A DNA stretch of 64,000 nucleotides from JBLXBZ01 sp048265185 (GCA_048265185.1 JBLXBZ010000002.1:685089-749088), one strand, 5' to 3'. Shown: positions 37,198-46,397, counted from the first letter of the stretch. Notes: a model not told the origin generated them from the sequence alone. Numbers and translations are program-made.

Positions 37198-38400
37198 ATG
37201 CCTCCTTGCTTTATAAAGCCTTTGCTTGTTTTAGGCGCGACGTTCGCGTTTACGTTTGCGGCGATGGGAGAGCGCGCGGCGGCTGCGTCCTTGTCCGCAT
37301 GCGTTGAAAACCTGAAATCGGCGGCGGTCAAGGCGGGAGTTAGCCGGCAAGTGGCGCTGGCGGCGTTGTCGAATGTGGCCTTTGATGAAAAAGCGGTTCG
37401 TTTTTCCAAAAGTCAGCCGGAATATAAAACCCATATTTGGGACTATATGGCGTTCCTCGTGGATCAGAAGCGTATCGATGATGGCTTGGCCATGATGAGG
37501 CGTCATGACAAAACCTTGCGCGCCGTGGAGAAAACCTATGGGGTGGATCGCTATGTGGTGGCGGCTGTGTGGGGCGTTGAAAGTGATTATGGTCAAAGCG
37601 TGGGCGATTTCTATCTGCCGCATGCCTTGGCGAATCTTGCGTGTCAGAGGCGACGGGCGAAATATTTTCGCTCTGAGTTGATCGCGGCGCTGAAGCTTGT
37701 CACCAAGGGGGATTTGTCTTTGGATGAGTTGCGCGGATCATGGGCGGGGGCGTTTGGGCAAACCCAATTCATGCCCACGACTTACCAGAGACTTGCGGTG
37801 GATTTTGATCGGGACGGACGTAGGGATTTGGTCAAATCCACGCCGGACGCGCTGGCGTCGACGGCGAATTTTCTCAAAGCCTCCGGCTGGCGTAAAGGGC
37901 AGCCGTGGGGATATGAGGTTTATCTTCCCGGGGATTATCAGGGGGAAAGTGGTCGGAAACGGCGCGTTTCGCTCGATGTGTGGGCGCGTCGCGGTTTGAA
38001 ACGCATGGATGGGAGGGAGCTGAAAGGCGACGCGCAAGCGGGCCTCCTGTTGCCTGCGGGCATGAAGGGGCCGGCGTTTCTTGTGTTCAGGAATTTTGAC
38101 GCTATCTATTCTTACAATGCGGCGGAGTCTTATGCTTTGGCGATTTCGCATCTCGCTGACCGGTTGCGCGGCGGCGGCGCGTTTGTCACGCTTTGGCCGA
38201 CCGATGATCCGGGGCTTTCTCGCCGCCAGAGGTTGGAGTTGCAAAAAATGTTGATCCGTAACGGATATGATATTGGCGAGGCGGATGGAAAAATTGGTCC
38301 GGTGAGCCGCGCCGCCATACGCCAAGCCGAAGCCAAAGCAGGGTTGCCCGTTCAGGGCAGGCCCGGGATCAAGGTTTATCGTTCGCTAGGCGGAAAGTAA
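37198..38400 (+). CDS. MltB-family lytic murein transglycosylase with peptidoglycan-binding domain
   Basis: 400 residues from ATG 37198, with GGGAAG 8 bases upstream; a TTG at 37183 is less likely. A signal peptide ends near the AAAAS stretch. The MltB (SLT_2) domain spans about 25-320: the catalytic Glu is in WGVESDYG near 122, and GAFGQTQFMPTTY near 182 is the family signature. A peptidoglycan-binding domain (residues about 335-395, RRQRLELQKMLIRNGYDIGEADGKIGP) closes the protein. It cleaves glycan strands to 1,6-anhydro-muropeptides in the periplasm. It lies, on the opposite strand, between the permease and binding-protein genes of the Opp-type importer, which hints that the importer takes up wall fragments. 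Confidence 0.93.
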   Translation: MPPCFIKPLLVLGATFAFTFAAMGERAAAASLSACVENLKSAAVKAGVSRQVALAALSNVAFDEKAVRFSKSQPEYKTHIWDYMAFLVDQKRIDDGLAMMRRHDKTLRAVEKTYGVDRYVVAAVWGVESDYGQSVGDFYLPHALANLACQRRRAKYFRSELIAALKLVTKGDLSLDELRGSWAGAFGQTQFMPTTYQRLAVDFDRDGRRDLVKSTPDALASTANFLKASGWRKGQPWGYEVYLPGDYQGESGRKRRVSLDVWARRGLKRMDGRELKGDAQAGLLLPAGMKGPAFLVFRNFDAIYSYNAAESYALAISHLADRLRGGGAFVTLWPTDDPGLSRRQRLELQKMLIRNGYDIGEADGKIGPVSRAAIRQAEAKAGLPVQGRPGIKVYRSLGGK

Positions 38401-38454
38401 CCAAGTGGACGACAATTAAAAGCCGCGGGTGGCGCTGAAATTCGACGTGAAGGG

Positions 38455-38483
38455 AGCGGGCGACCGTGGTTTGGGCGCCCGCT
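38455..38483. terminator. Hairpin between convergent genes
   Basis: AGCGGGCG (38455-38462) pairs with CGCCCGCT (38476-38483) between the transglycosylase and the binding-protein genes. There is no clear T-tract, so termination is likely but not certain. Confidence 0.5.
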
Positions 38484-38493
38484 GAAGGGGGGA

Positions 38494-39993
38494 TCAATCC
38501 TCCCAATAAACTTCGGTGAGGTCATTGGCCTGAACGGGAGCGTTCTCCCAAAGCCCTTTAAGCTTGGCGTTCCATACGCCGGTTTTCGCCAGCTGGAACA
38601 AATAGCCGTTGACCGCGTCTTGCGCGAGAATTTCCTGCGCTTTTTTCATCAGCTGGTGACGAGCCTGCGTGTCGCTAGTCACTTCCAGTTCCTTGATGAG
38701 GGCTTTGAATTCCGGGTTGCCATAGTTGAAGTAATAGTCGTCTTTGGCGTAAATGCCGATGTCCATGGGCTCCGTATGGGAGACAATGGTCAAATCGTAA
38801 TCCTTGCCTCGAAAAACTTGCTCTAGCCACTGCGCCCATTCCAACGGGATGATCTGAGCTTCAACGCCAATTTTACGTAAATTGGAGGCGATGATTTGTC
38901 CGCTGCGCTGTGCGTAAGCAGGAGGCGGAAGCTTGAGCGTGACTTTGAAACCGTCGGGATAACCGGCTTCTGCAAGAAGTTTCTTAGCCGCCTCAAGGTC
39001 AAGGGGGTATGTTTCGGTCAAGTCAACATAGGCGGGGTGATGCGGCGCGAAATGCGAGCCTATTGGCGTTCCCACGCCGAACATGGCGCCATCAATAATC
39101 GCTTGCCGGTCAATGACGTGAGCGATGGCTTGACGCACGCGAATGTCGTCAAATGGCTTTCTGCCGTTATTGATCGCGAGGATCGTCTCGCCCTCCGTCG
39201 ACCCCACTACGGTGGAGAACCTTTGATCTACTTTGATTTGCGGCAAGTTTTCCGGCGCGGGAAAAACGGGGAAAGCGTCCACGTCGCCGGACATGAAGGA
39301 GGCGAGGGCGGCGGCGCTGTCCGTGACGACTTTCAGGGTCGCTTTGTCCAAGGCGGGCGCCTCGCCCCAGTATTCACGGTTACGCGTTAATTCGATCTTG
39401 TCGCCTTTAACCCAGCGTTTGAATTTGAACGGTCCAGTGCCAATGGGGGTGGACTTATTCGTGTCGGCGCTTTTGGGGGAGACGATCACCGCGTCGCCGC
39501 CGCCCAAATCGCTCAAAAAGCTGCCGGTAGGGCGTTTCAGCGTGATTTTCACCTTTGTGGGGTCAATGGCTTCAATTGTGTCTATGGGGTCAAAGATTTG
39601 CTTTTGGGCATTGACGGATTTGTCTCCGCGCGCACGCTCAAAAGAAAAAACGACGTCGTCAGCGCTGAAATCGGAGCCGTCATGAAACTTGACGCCGTCG
39701 CGCAGCTTGAACACATAAGTCAAACCGCCATCAGATATCGTCCAGCTTTCCGCCAACGCCGGGATAACGCCGCCGTTACGATCAATCTGCGTCAGTCCTT
39801 CGAAAAGGTTAATGAAAACGACCTCATCGATCGCCGCCGCCGCGCCAGCGGTTGGGTCTAGATGAGGCGGTTCGAGGCCAATGCCGATAACAACGTCTTT
39901 TCGCGGCGCGGTCGCTTCCGCTCCTCCTAATAGACTAACGCTCAACGTCAGAATGCAGATTAGCCTGCGCGTCACTAAAGAAAGTCTCGGCAT
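38494..39993 (-). CDS. Opp-type periplasmic substrate-binding protein
   Basis: 499 residues from the ATG at 39993 (MPRLSLVTRR), with GGGAGAGAC upstream; the frame is open 42 codons further but that part lacks a signal peptide. A hydrophobic signal follows, then the SBP_bac_5 domain: GIGLEPPHLDPTAG near 45 and KLRDGVKFHDGSDFSADDV near 105. It belongs by family to the importer at 33546-37023, from which it is separated by the transglycosylase gene on the other strand. Separate promoters would allow the binding protein to be made at a higher level. Confidence 0.92.
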   Translation of the reverse strand: MPRLSLVTRRLICILTLSVSLLGGAEATAPRKDVVIGIGLEPPHLDPTAGAAAAIDEVVFINLFEGLTQIDRNGGVIPALAESWTISDGGLTYVFKLRDGVKFHDGSDFSADDVVFSFERARGDKSVNAQKQIFDPIDTIEAIDPTKVKITLKRPTGSFLSDLGGGDAVIVSPKSADTNKSTPIGTGPFKFKRWVKGDKIELTRNREYWGEAPALDKATLKVVTDSAAALASFMSGDVDAFPVFPAPENLPQIKVDQRFSTVVGSTEGETILAINNGRKPFDDIRVRQAIAHVIDRQAIIDGAMFGVGTPIGSHFAPHHPAYVDLTETYPLDLEAAKKLLAEAGYPDGFKVTLKLPPPAYAQRSGQIIASNLRKIGVEAQIIPLEWAQWLEQVFRGKDYDLTIVSHTEPMDIGIYAKDDYYFNYGNPEFKALIKELEVTSDTQARHQLMKKAQEILAQDAVNGYLFQLAKTGVWNAKLKGLWENAPVQANDLTEVYWED

Positions 39994-40451
39994 ATTTACG
40001 TCTCTCCCATTCGACTTTTCGGCGGTGTCTATTGTCGAAGCATGGTTTACCAATGATCGCTTCTTGCGCGTCGTCGGTAAGGCGGATGCAGATTGCGCCA
40101 AGACTTTTGCGCTGTCCACCTTATCTTGAAAGCAATTGAAAATATTCTGGAGTGCGCCGTAATCAACCCTCAGCTTAGACTAATATTATTTTCGCCTCAT
40201 TTACCGCGATTTGATAACGCATATAGACAATCTGAAGAGCGAGCGTTTGGAGTTATTTTCCGGTATATTGCGGGAGATAGAAGTTTTCTTCTCCCGACGG
40301 ATCGATTACGCAGTAAGTTTTGATGGTTGTTTTTCTCGCCGGTTTGGAAATGCCGCTTAACGGAGATTCTGGGCGATCATCGCTTACGCGTCTTTAGAAA
40401 TTTGCGAAATTTTTCTTTAATACGGCCGCATACGCTGGCGGCACGGATGCG
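39994..40451. other. Intergenic region with promoters for two divergent genes
   Basis: 458 bases between the divergent Opp-type binding-protein gene and the single-span membrane-protein gene. It is AT-rich, especially 40180-40330. It holds a CGGGAGA/TCTCCCG inverted repeat near 40268-40294. No RNA gene is recognised. Two open frames (one starting at 40093) have no family features and no ribosome site. Confidence 0.3.
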
Positions 40452-41399
40452 TTGGCGTTGTTTCGTGTGAAAACAATCGCAGCTCTTTGCGGAATGGTGA
40501 AAGGCGTCGGTTTGGGTTTGGTGGATTGGACAGGGGAATCTGGCAATAAGGCGCGCTCGATCTCACAGCGGAGACGGGCGGCGATCTATTGCTATGGCTT
40601 ACTTGCAAGAATTTTACCTAAGTTGCCATTTTATCTTGTAACGATAGGCGTCGGCGGCTTACTTGTCGCCGCCGTGGGCGTCATTATCTATCAATCAAAT
40701 ATTGGCTCTAAAGAACCGCCCACCGCACCGGCTTCCGTTCGTATAGACGCCTTCGCGGAATTACCCGTTTCCGTCGTCAACAGATTGCATATGAGAAGCT
40801 TAGAAAAGCCTGCGACGTTTAAAGTGGTTTATGGTGGAGATCCAGCTGATCTATGCCGGGCGATTTCTGCGCTTGGTTTCAAGATGAGCAAATGGGAGCC
40901 GCATCCGTTGCGAGATACGTTTTGGCAGTGCGTGAGCGGTTTATCACCCATAGGACGTGAGGATTCTGAAGGTCGGCGCACCACTTTGTTCGTCAATTTG
41001 CGCGGTGAGAGCGAGGATAAGCTTGATCTTCTCAGAATTAAGCTAAATGGGGAAAGTCCTGCGTCTCTACCTCGCGGCAAGCGCGCCGCTTTGCGGGTGA
41101 TGGAGGTGATTTCCGCACGTTATGGATGGGATTTGCCGCGCGCGTTTTACGACGCCGTGCGCAATGGGACGCTTTACCGTGGGGTTGATCAGGGGATTCG
41201 TCTTTCCGTTCTTCCTGAAGATCCCTTGCTTCAAGGAGACACGCCAGATGTCTTGCGGTTGAATATCAGCTTCGCGTTTCCAAAAATTGATTTAATGCCG
41301 GACGCGTATCACTTCGCGCCTTTTCAATGGCGGCTCCCTGATCCGGAAACGCCATTGAAAAGGCGCGAAGGAGCGTCCACGGGAGACACCCGCCCGTGA
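40452..41399 (+). CDS. Single-span membrane protein of unknown function
   Basis: Up to 315 residues; the start is unclear (TTG 40452, GTG 40467 or ATG 40494), so the N-terminus may be shorter. One strong membrane helix (FYLVTIGVGGLLVAAVGVII, about residues 60-79) follows a basic stretch (SQRRRAA), so the N-terminus should stay inside and the bulk lie in the periplasm. The soluble part has FKVVYGGDPADLCRAISALGF, two Cys positions that could pair, and a Pro-rich end. I do not recognise the family with certainty; similar conserved membrane proteins occur in rhizobia. It is convergent with the pirin gene. Confidence 0.6.
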   Translation: MALFRVKTIAALCGMVKGVGLGLVDWTGESGNKARSISQRRRAAIYCYGLLARILPKLPFYLVTIGVGGLLVAAVGVIIYQSNIGSKEPPTAPASVRIDAFAELPVSVVNRLHMRSLEKPATFKVVYGGDPADLCRAISALGFKMSKWEPHPLRDTFWQCVSGLSPIGREDSEGRRTTLFVNLRGESEDKLDLLRIKLNGESPASLPRGKRAALRVMEVISARYGWDLPRAFYDAVRNGTLYRGVDQGIRLSVLPEDPLLQGDTPDVLRLNISFAFPKIDLMPDAYHFAPFQWRLPDPETPLKRREGASTGDTRP

Positions 41400-41428
41400 T
41401 CTTTGACGCGGCGTTGTCGTGAAATCGC

Positions 41429-42349
41429 TTACCTATCAGGGAGGGGGATGAAATCTTCTTCATCACCCGGTATCGCGTCAAAACGCATGTGTTTCCAGTC
41501 GTTCTTCGCCTGATCTATGCGCTCTTTTGACGAGGAGACAAAGTTCCACCAAATGTGGCGTGGCCCGTCCATCGGCTCTCCTCCCAGCAGCAAAAAACGG
41601 GCGTTTTCCCGGGCTATGACAGTCAGCTCGTCGCCGGGTTTGAACACTAGCAATTTCCCGGGAGTGAAACTATCGCCGGAAATTTCGATTTCACCTTCCA
41701 CCGTATATATGGCGCGCTCTTCATGAGTGGCGTCGACTGGCAGGCGCCCGCCCGTTTGTAGGTGAATGTCGGCGTATATAGTTTCCGAGGCGGTTTTGAC
41801 TGGAGCGCGAACACCGTAAAGTTCGCCGGCGATAAGCCTGACGTTGGCGCCGCCATCATTTAGAACAGGCATGTTTTCTGCAGCGTGGTGCACGAATGAG
41901 GGAGCGCTTTCCTCCACCTCTTTTGGCAGGGCGACCCAGCTTTGAATGCCGAAAAGTTTTCGCAACGTCGCTTTTCGAGCGGTGTCCTCCCGTTCGGAGT
42001 GAACGATACCCGAGCCAGCCGACATCCAGTTCAGCGCTCCCGGTCTGATGAGCTGGTCCGATCCCAGGCTGTCACGATGATGAATTTCTCCATCAAAAAG
42101 GTAAGTGACGGTGGCCAGACCAATATGGGGGTGTGGTCGTACGTCAATACCGCCTGTGTGAAGAAACTCCGCTGGCCCCATTTGATCGAAAAAGATAAAG
42201 GGACCGATCATTTGCCTTTTGGCGGAGGGAAGAGCGCGGCGGACTTCGAAACCTCCAAGGTCGCGCGCGCGCGGCACAATGATCGCGTCAATCTGGTCGC
42301 AGGCCGAAGCGTCGCCGAGAGCGGGGTCTTTATTAGGCGTCCAGGTCAT
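41429..42349 (-). CDS. Pirin family protein
   Basis: 306 residues with two cupin domains. The metal-site stretch HTGGIDVRPHPHIGLATVTYLFDGEIHHRDS (residues about 65-95, read in parts: DVRPHPH, then EIHHRDS) and GSGIVHSERE near 112 are the pirin signature. Bacterial pirins act as quercetin dioxygenase-like enzymes or as redox-linked interaction partners of metabolic enzymes, so a function cannot be set. It stands alone between convergent and divergent neighbours. Confidence 0.92.
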   Translation of the reverse strand: MTWTPNKDPALGDASACDQIDAIIVPRARDLGGFEVRRALPSAKRQMIGPFIFFDQMGPAEFLHTGGIDVRPHPHIGLATVTYLFDGEIHHRDSLGSDQLIRPGALNWMSAGSGIVHSEREDTARKATLRKLFGIQSWVALPKEVEESAPSFVHHAAENMPVLNDGGANVRLIAGELYGVRAPVKTASETIYADIHLQTGGRLPVDATHEERAIYTVEGEIEISGDSFTPGKLLVFKPGDELTVIARENARFLLLGGEPMDGPRHIWWNFVSSSKERIDQAKNDWKHMRFDAIPGDEEDFIPLPDR

Positions 42350-42534
42350 TTGGGATCCTGACTGTCGAAGCGTTTTGTTGAGGTGATGATGGTGAACTTA
42401 GCGTCTCTGGATGGGTATGGCTATTTGACGCAGCGTTTCCATTTTATGGTCCAAAGGCGTTATCTCATCCAAGCGGTGGAATATTCAGGCAAACGGTGAA
42501 AACTTCAGACTTTTGCCGGTTTCCTCTTTCGGGG

Positions 42535-42552
42535 AAGTCACGTTGATGTCAC
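42535..42552 (+). promoter_or_regulatory. Possible Pho box upstream of phosphonate genes
   Basis: AAGTCAC-GTTG-ATGTCAC, two 7-base direct repeats with a 4-base spacer, the architecture of PhoB sites (consensus CTGTCAT-N4-CTGTCAT). GTCA is kept in both halves. It ends 49 bases before the first gene of the phosphonate unit. Confidence 0.4.
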
Positions 42553-42601
42553 GCAAGGTTTCTATGCGAAAGATGAGAAAAATTGGGGAGCAAAGAGCGA
42601 G

Positions 42602-44173
42602 ATGGTGAATGTTCTGTTGATCACGGCTGACCAATGGCGGGGAGACTGCCTTGGCGTCGGCGGCCATGCTCATGTGAAAACGCCGCATATTGACGCTTTG
42701 GCGGGAAATGGAGTTTATTTTTCCCAGCACTTCTGCCAGGCGGCGCCTTGTTCCCCAGCGCGTGCGGCGCTTTATACCGGCCTGTATCAAATGACCAATC
42801 GGGTTGTGAGAAATGGCGCGCCTCTTGACGCGCGTCACGACACGATCGCATTAGCCGCGCGGCGGGCTGGATATGATCCAACGCTTTTTGGTTATACCGA
42901 TCAGTCTGTCGACCCGCGCACCGTTAGCGGTGATGATCCATGGCTGCGAACTTATGAGGGCGTATTGCCGGGCATGAGCGTTCGCGTTCGGGTGCCGGAA
43001 GACCATGGTCCCTGGTTTTCATGGCTTGAGGCGCGCGGCCACAAGTTGCCCGGTCAGCCGGAGGATATTTGGCTGCCGGCGAATGGTCGCGCTGATCCGC
43101 CGCAGCAGGAGGCGCCGCGCTATAACGCTGACGAGACTGAGACAGCGTTCTTGGCGGGTGAGTTCTTGAGCTGGTTGAAGGAGCGGGGCCGGCGCGGCGC
43201 GGCGCGTAAGGAGCCTTGGTTCGCCCATGTCAGCTTTATTCGCCCGCATCCTCCCTTTATTGCGCCGGAGCCATATGCCTCCATGTACTCTCCCGAGGAC
43301 GGGGAGGACTTCAAGGGCGCTAAAACGCCTGAAGACGCGGCGGCGATCCATCCATTTTTGAAGTATGCTTTGGGCAAAATGCGCAAAGAAAGTCTGGTGC
43401 ATGGGGCGTCTGGTGACGCAAGGGAGTGGGACGAGGTTGACAGGCGACGTATTCGCGCGACCTACTGGGGAATGGTGTCGGAAGTTGACGCGCAGATTGG
43501 ACGGATCGTCGCGGGATTGAAGGCGAGCGGCGCTTGGGAGGACACTCTGATCGTTCTGACATCCGATCACGGGGAGATGCTTGGAGACCATCAACTTTAT
43601 TCCAAGCTGGGTTTCTATGACGAGAGCTTCCATGTGCCTTTGATTATTCGCGATCCCCGCAACACTGTGGCGCATGGGCGAAAGGTTGAGGCCTTCACCG
43701 AGTCTGTGGATGTCATGCCCACGGTTCTTGAGGCGATTGACGCCGATATGCCGGACCATCTGGACGGTCGTTCGCTTATGCCCTTTCTTGAGGGGCGGTC
43801 TCCGGACGAGTGGCGGCAGGAAGCCCATTGGGAGTTCGACTTTCGTGAAGTCGCGTCAGGTCAGGCGCAAGAGCAATTGGAGCTGGAGTTGGACGCCTGT
43901 AATTTGGCCGTCATTCGAGGCCGGGACGTGAAATATGTTCATTTCGCTGGTTTGCCGCCTCTTTTGTTTGATCTGGAGAGCGATCCGGATGAAACCCGCA
44001 ACGTCGCCGATGATCCTGCTTATTTGGCTTTGAGAATTTATTACGCTGAAAAGCTGCTTTCGTGGCGGGCGAAACATCTTGATCGGCGTTTGAGCGGGCT
44101 GGAGCTCACCAGCAAGGGCGTGGTTAATGGCCGCTCAAACGCGCAGGCAGACAAAACTGGCAAGAAACGATAA
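42602..44173 (+). CDS. Phosphonate monoester hydrolase-like sulfatase superfamily enzyme
   Basis: 523 residues. Metal-binding Asp10 is in ITADQWRGD, and the formylglycine motif C-x-P-x-R is CSPAR with Cys50; SDHGEMLGDH near 320 supplies the second metal pair. The stretches TGLYQMTNRVVRNG, GYDPTLFGYTD and DPRTVSGDDP follow rhizobial phosphonate monoester hydrolases closely, more than arylsulfatases. These enzymes split phosphonate monoesters and often phosphodiesters. No signal peptide is seen, so the ester must be imported. The next two genes handle aminophosphonate, which supports this substrate class. Confidence 0.85.
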   Translation: MVNVLLITADQWRGDCLGVGGHAHVKTPHIDALAGNGVYFSQHFCQAAPCSPARAALYTGLYQMTNRVVRNGAPLDARHDTIALAARRAGYDPTLFGYTDQSVDPRTVSGDDPWLRTYEGVLPGMSVRVRVPEDHGPWFSWLEARGHKLPGQPEDIWLPANGRADPPQQEAPRYNADETETAFLAGEFLSWLKERGRRGAARKEPWFAHVSFIRPHPPFIAPEPYASMYSPEDGEDFKGAKTPEDAAAIHPFLKYALGKMRKESLVHGASGDAREWDEVDRRRIRATYWGMVSEVDAQIGRIVAGLKASGAWEDTLIVLTSDHGEMLGDHQLYSKLGFYDESFHVPLIIRDPRNTVAHGRKVEAFTESVDVMPTVLEAIDADMPDHLDGRSLMPFLEGRSPDEWRQEAHWEFDFREVASGQAQEQLELELDACNLAVIRGRDVKYVHFAGLPPLLFDLESDPDETRNVADDPAYLALRIYYAEKLLSWRAKHLDRRLSGLELTSKGVVNGRSNAQADKTGKKR

Positions 44174-44198
44174 GCAGATAGATATGGTTGGAAATAGC

Positions 44199-45329
44199 AT
44201 GAAGCTCATGGAAACCTATGACCTAGCCATTGTTGGCGCGGGAATTTTGGGCCTTGCTCACGCATTGGCCGCCACCCGTTTCGGTAAACGCGTTATCGTT
44301 ATTGACCGCGACGCGCAGGCTAACGGCGCGTCGATCCGTAATTTCGGGTTTATCACCGTGACAGGACAGGAGCGGGGGGAAAGCTGGCGCAGAGCAAAGC
44401 GCACGCGGGACGTTTGGGCGGAAGTGGCGCCAAAAGCTGGAATCGATGTCGAACACGCCGGACTCGTGGTGGGGATGCGCCGCGCCGAAGCCGTTGCGGT
44501 GGCCGAAAGCTTCTTGAAAACGGAAATGGGGGAAGGTTGCGCCCTTCTTTCTCCTAACGAGGCGCTGCGTCGCTCGCCGATGTTGAACGCCGACGCTTTA
44601 CAGGCCGGTCTGTGGTCTCCACATGAGCTGCGGGTGGAGAGCCGCACCGCCATCGCCAAGTTGGCGGCATGGCTTGAGGCAGAATTTGGCGTGACGTTCT
44701 TGAGGTCCACGCAGGTGTTGGACGTTGCGCCGCCGAGGATACGAACAAGCCGGGGCGTTATTCACGCCGACGCTGTGGTGGTGTGTCCGGGAGATGACTT
44801 TCTTACGCTGTATCCTGAAAGGATCGCGGCCTATGGGGTGACCAAGTGCAAATTGCACATGTTGCGAGTTATGCCGAACAGGCCGCAAAAACTGGGAGCC
44901 GCCATAATGTCCGATCTCGGGCTTGCGCGGTACGCGGGCTATGCGGCCTTGCCTGAAGCGCAGGCGTTGAAGACCGTTCTGGCGCATGAACAAGCCGACG
45001 CGCTGGAGAACGGCGTTCACCTGATTGCGGTGCAGTCAGCCGATGGTTCGCTGGTTGTGGGCGATAGTCACCATTACAGCGCGACGCCTGATCCATGGCA
45101 GCCGGAACATGTTGATAAGATCATATTAAATGAAATGGACAAGGCGATGAGCTTCGGTTCTTACGATGTGATTGAGCGTTGGACCGGGGTTTATGCGTCC
45201 GCCGCAAGAACGATGTTCAGGGACCGGCCAAGCGAAGCGGTGCGCGTGGTGATGGTGACTGGGGGGACGGGCGCGTCCACTGGTTTCGCCATTGGCGAGG
45301 AAACCATTGACGAGCTTTATGGGGAATAA
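44199..45329 (+). CDS. FAD-dependent oxidoreductase of the TIGR03364 (phosphonate-associated) family
   Basis: 376 residues from ATG 44199; ATG 44184 and ATG 44208 are alternatives, and the frame runs open into the previous gene. The FAD-binding loop is VGAGILGLAHA near the N-terminus and the SIRNFGFI stretch is the family mark. C-terminal GGTGASTGFAIGEE closes the FAD site. This family recurs beside phnX; members oxidise aminoethylphosphonate or its N-methyl form to phosphonoacetaldehyde. No phnW transaminase is in the window, so this enzyme probably provides the PhnX substrate. It lies 3 bases before phnX. Confidence 0.85.
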   Translation: MKLMETYDLAIVGAGILGLAHALAATRFGKRVIVIDRDAQANGASIRNFGFITVTGQERGESWRRAKRTRDVWAEVAPKAGIDVEHAGLVVGMRRAEAVAVAESFLKTEMGEGCALLSPNEALRRSPMLNADALQAGLWSPHELRVESRTAIAKLAAWLEAEFGVTFLRSTQVLDVAPPRIRTSRGVIHADAVVVCPGDDFLTLYPERIAAYGVTKCKLHMLRVMPNRPQKLGAAIMSDLGLARYAGYAALPEAQALKTVLAHEQADALENGVHLIAVQSADGSLVVGDSHHYSATPDPWQPEHVDKIILNEMDKAMSFGSYDVIERWTGVYASAARTMFRDRPSEAVRVVMVTGGTGASTGFAIGEETIDELYGE

Positions 45330-45332
45330 ACG

Positions 45333-46145
45333 ATGCAAAACGTGAAAGCCGTGGTTTTTGACTGGGCCGGGACAATGGTGGATTTCGGGTCGCGCGCGCC
45401 TATGGGAGCCTTCGTGAAGGCTTTCGCCGCCTTTGAAATTGAAATTTCCATTGAAGAAGCTCGCGGGCCAATGGGGTTGCCGAAGCGGGAGCACATCAAG
45501 GCGCTGGTTGAAAACCCGAAGGTCGCGGCCCAGTGGCTAGCCCGCTATGGGACGCAGCCTGACGACGAGGCTATTGATCGGATTTATAAAGTGTTTGTTC
45601 CAATGAACGCGGCGGTGGTGAACGACTTCGCTCAATTGATCCCGGGCGCGCTGGAGGTTGTGACGGCTTTGCGCGAGCACGGAGTGAAAATTGGCTCCAC
45701 TACCGGTTATGTGCGGGAGATTATGGAAAAACTGACGCCTGCGGCGTTGGCGCAGGGGTATGAGCCTGACAACTTGGTCTGCGCGGGAGACTTGAGCGAA
45801 GGACGCCCATCGCCGCTGATGATGTATCGCTGTTTTGCCGATCTGGGCGTTTATCCACCAACCGCCGTGGTGAAGGTGGATGATACGGAGCCGGGGATTT
45901 TGGAAGGAGTCGCTGCGGGAACGTGGACCGTGGGATTGGCGCTGTCGGGTAATCTATGCGGGTGTTCACAAGAAGAGCTGGCAGAGATGAGCGAGGCGAA
46001 AAGAGAGACGGTCCGCAAGGATGCGACGGCTGTGTTGAAGGCTTCGGGAGCGGATTATGTGATTGACACCGTCGCTGACCTTCTACCTGTGATTAACGCG
46101 ATTGAGGAGCGGATAGCCCGCAGCGAGCGACCCGGAACGCAATGA
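45333..46145 (+). CDS. phnX: Phosphonoacetaldehyde hydrolase (phosphonatase)
   Basis: 270 residues of the HAD superfamily. The nucleophile Asp10 is in VVFDWAGT, and Lys51 in MGLPKREHI is the Schiff-base Lys that marks PhnX. GSTTGYVREIM near 120 and KVDDTEPGILEG near 180 are HAD motifs II and III/IV. It splits phosphonoacetaldehyde to acetaldehyde and phosphate in the cytoplasm. The start lies 3 bases after the FAD oxidoreductase stop. A hairpin terminator follows at 46183-46226. Confidence 0.96.
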   Translation: MQNVKAVVFDWAGTMVDFGSRAPMGAFVKAFAAFEIEISIEEARGPMGLPKREHIKALVENPKVAAQWLARYGTQPDDEAIDRIYKVFVPMNAAVVNDFAQLIPGALEVVTALREHGVKIGSTTGYVREIMEKLTPAALAQGYEPDNLVCAGDLSEGRPSPLMMYRCFADLGVYPPTAVVKVDDTEPGILEGVAAGTWTVGLALSGNLCGCSQEELAEMSEAKRETVRKDATAVLKASGADYVIDTVADLLPVINAIEERIARSERPGTQ

Positions 46146-46182
46146 CTACGCTTTTTCCGCCGCCTAAATGCCTTTGGCGTGT

Positions 46183-46226
46183 AACCAACAAAAACGCCCG
46201 GATACAAGATCCGGGCAGTTGGTTTT
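46183..46226 (+). terminator. Terminator after phnX
   Basis: GCCCGGAT-acaag-ATCCGGGC (46196-46216) inside an outer AACCAAC/GTTGGTT pair, ending in TTTT. Confidence 0.85.
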
Positions 46227-46361
46227 GGGGGGAGGTTAAAAACAAACGTTGACGTCGTTGCATGGCGTCGTTCATGACGTTGGCGTCTCAGTTTGAGTAT
46301 TTACTCTAGCAAGCTTGCGTAAAGCCTGCGTTATTTTCTCTCCCTGACATATTTGCAAGTG

Positions 46362-46389
46362 AATGGGGTCAGATGCTTCCGACCCCATT
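46362..46389 (-). terminator. Hairpin after glpV
   Basis: AATGGGGTC pairs with GACCCCATT around a ten-base loop, just after the glpV stop codon on the minus strand. There is no long T-tract. Confidence 0.5.
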
Positions 46390-46397
46390 GCGTTCAA

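Noticed and set aside
40093..40323. 76-codon frame in the gap before the single-span membrane protein
   Set aside because: No ribosome site, no recognisable features, and it lies in the likely promoter region of the Opp-type binding-protein gene.
43019..43828. 269-codon frame antisense to the phosphonate monoester hydrolase gene
   Set aside because: The sense gene has clear catalytic motifs; the antisense translation is Arg-rich and without motifs.
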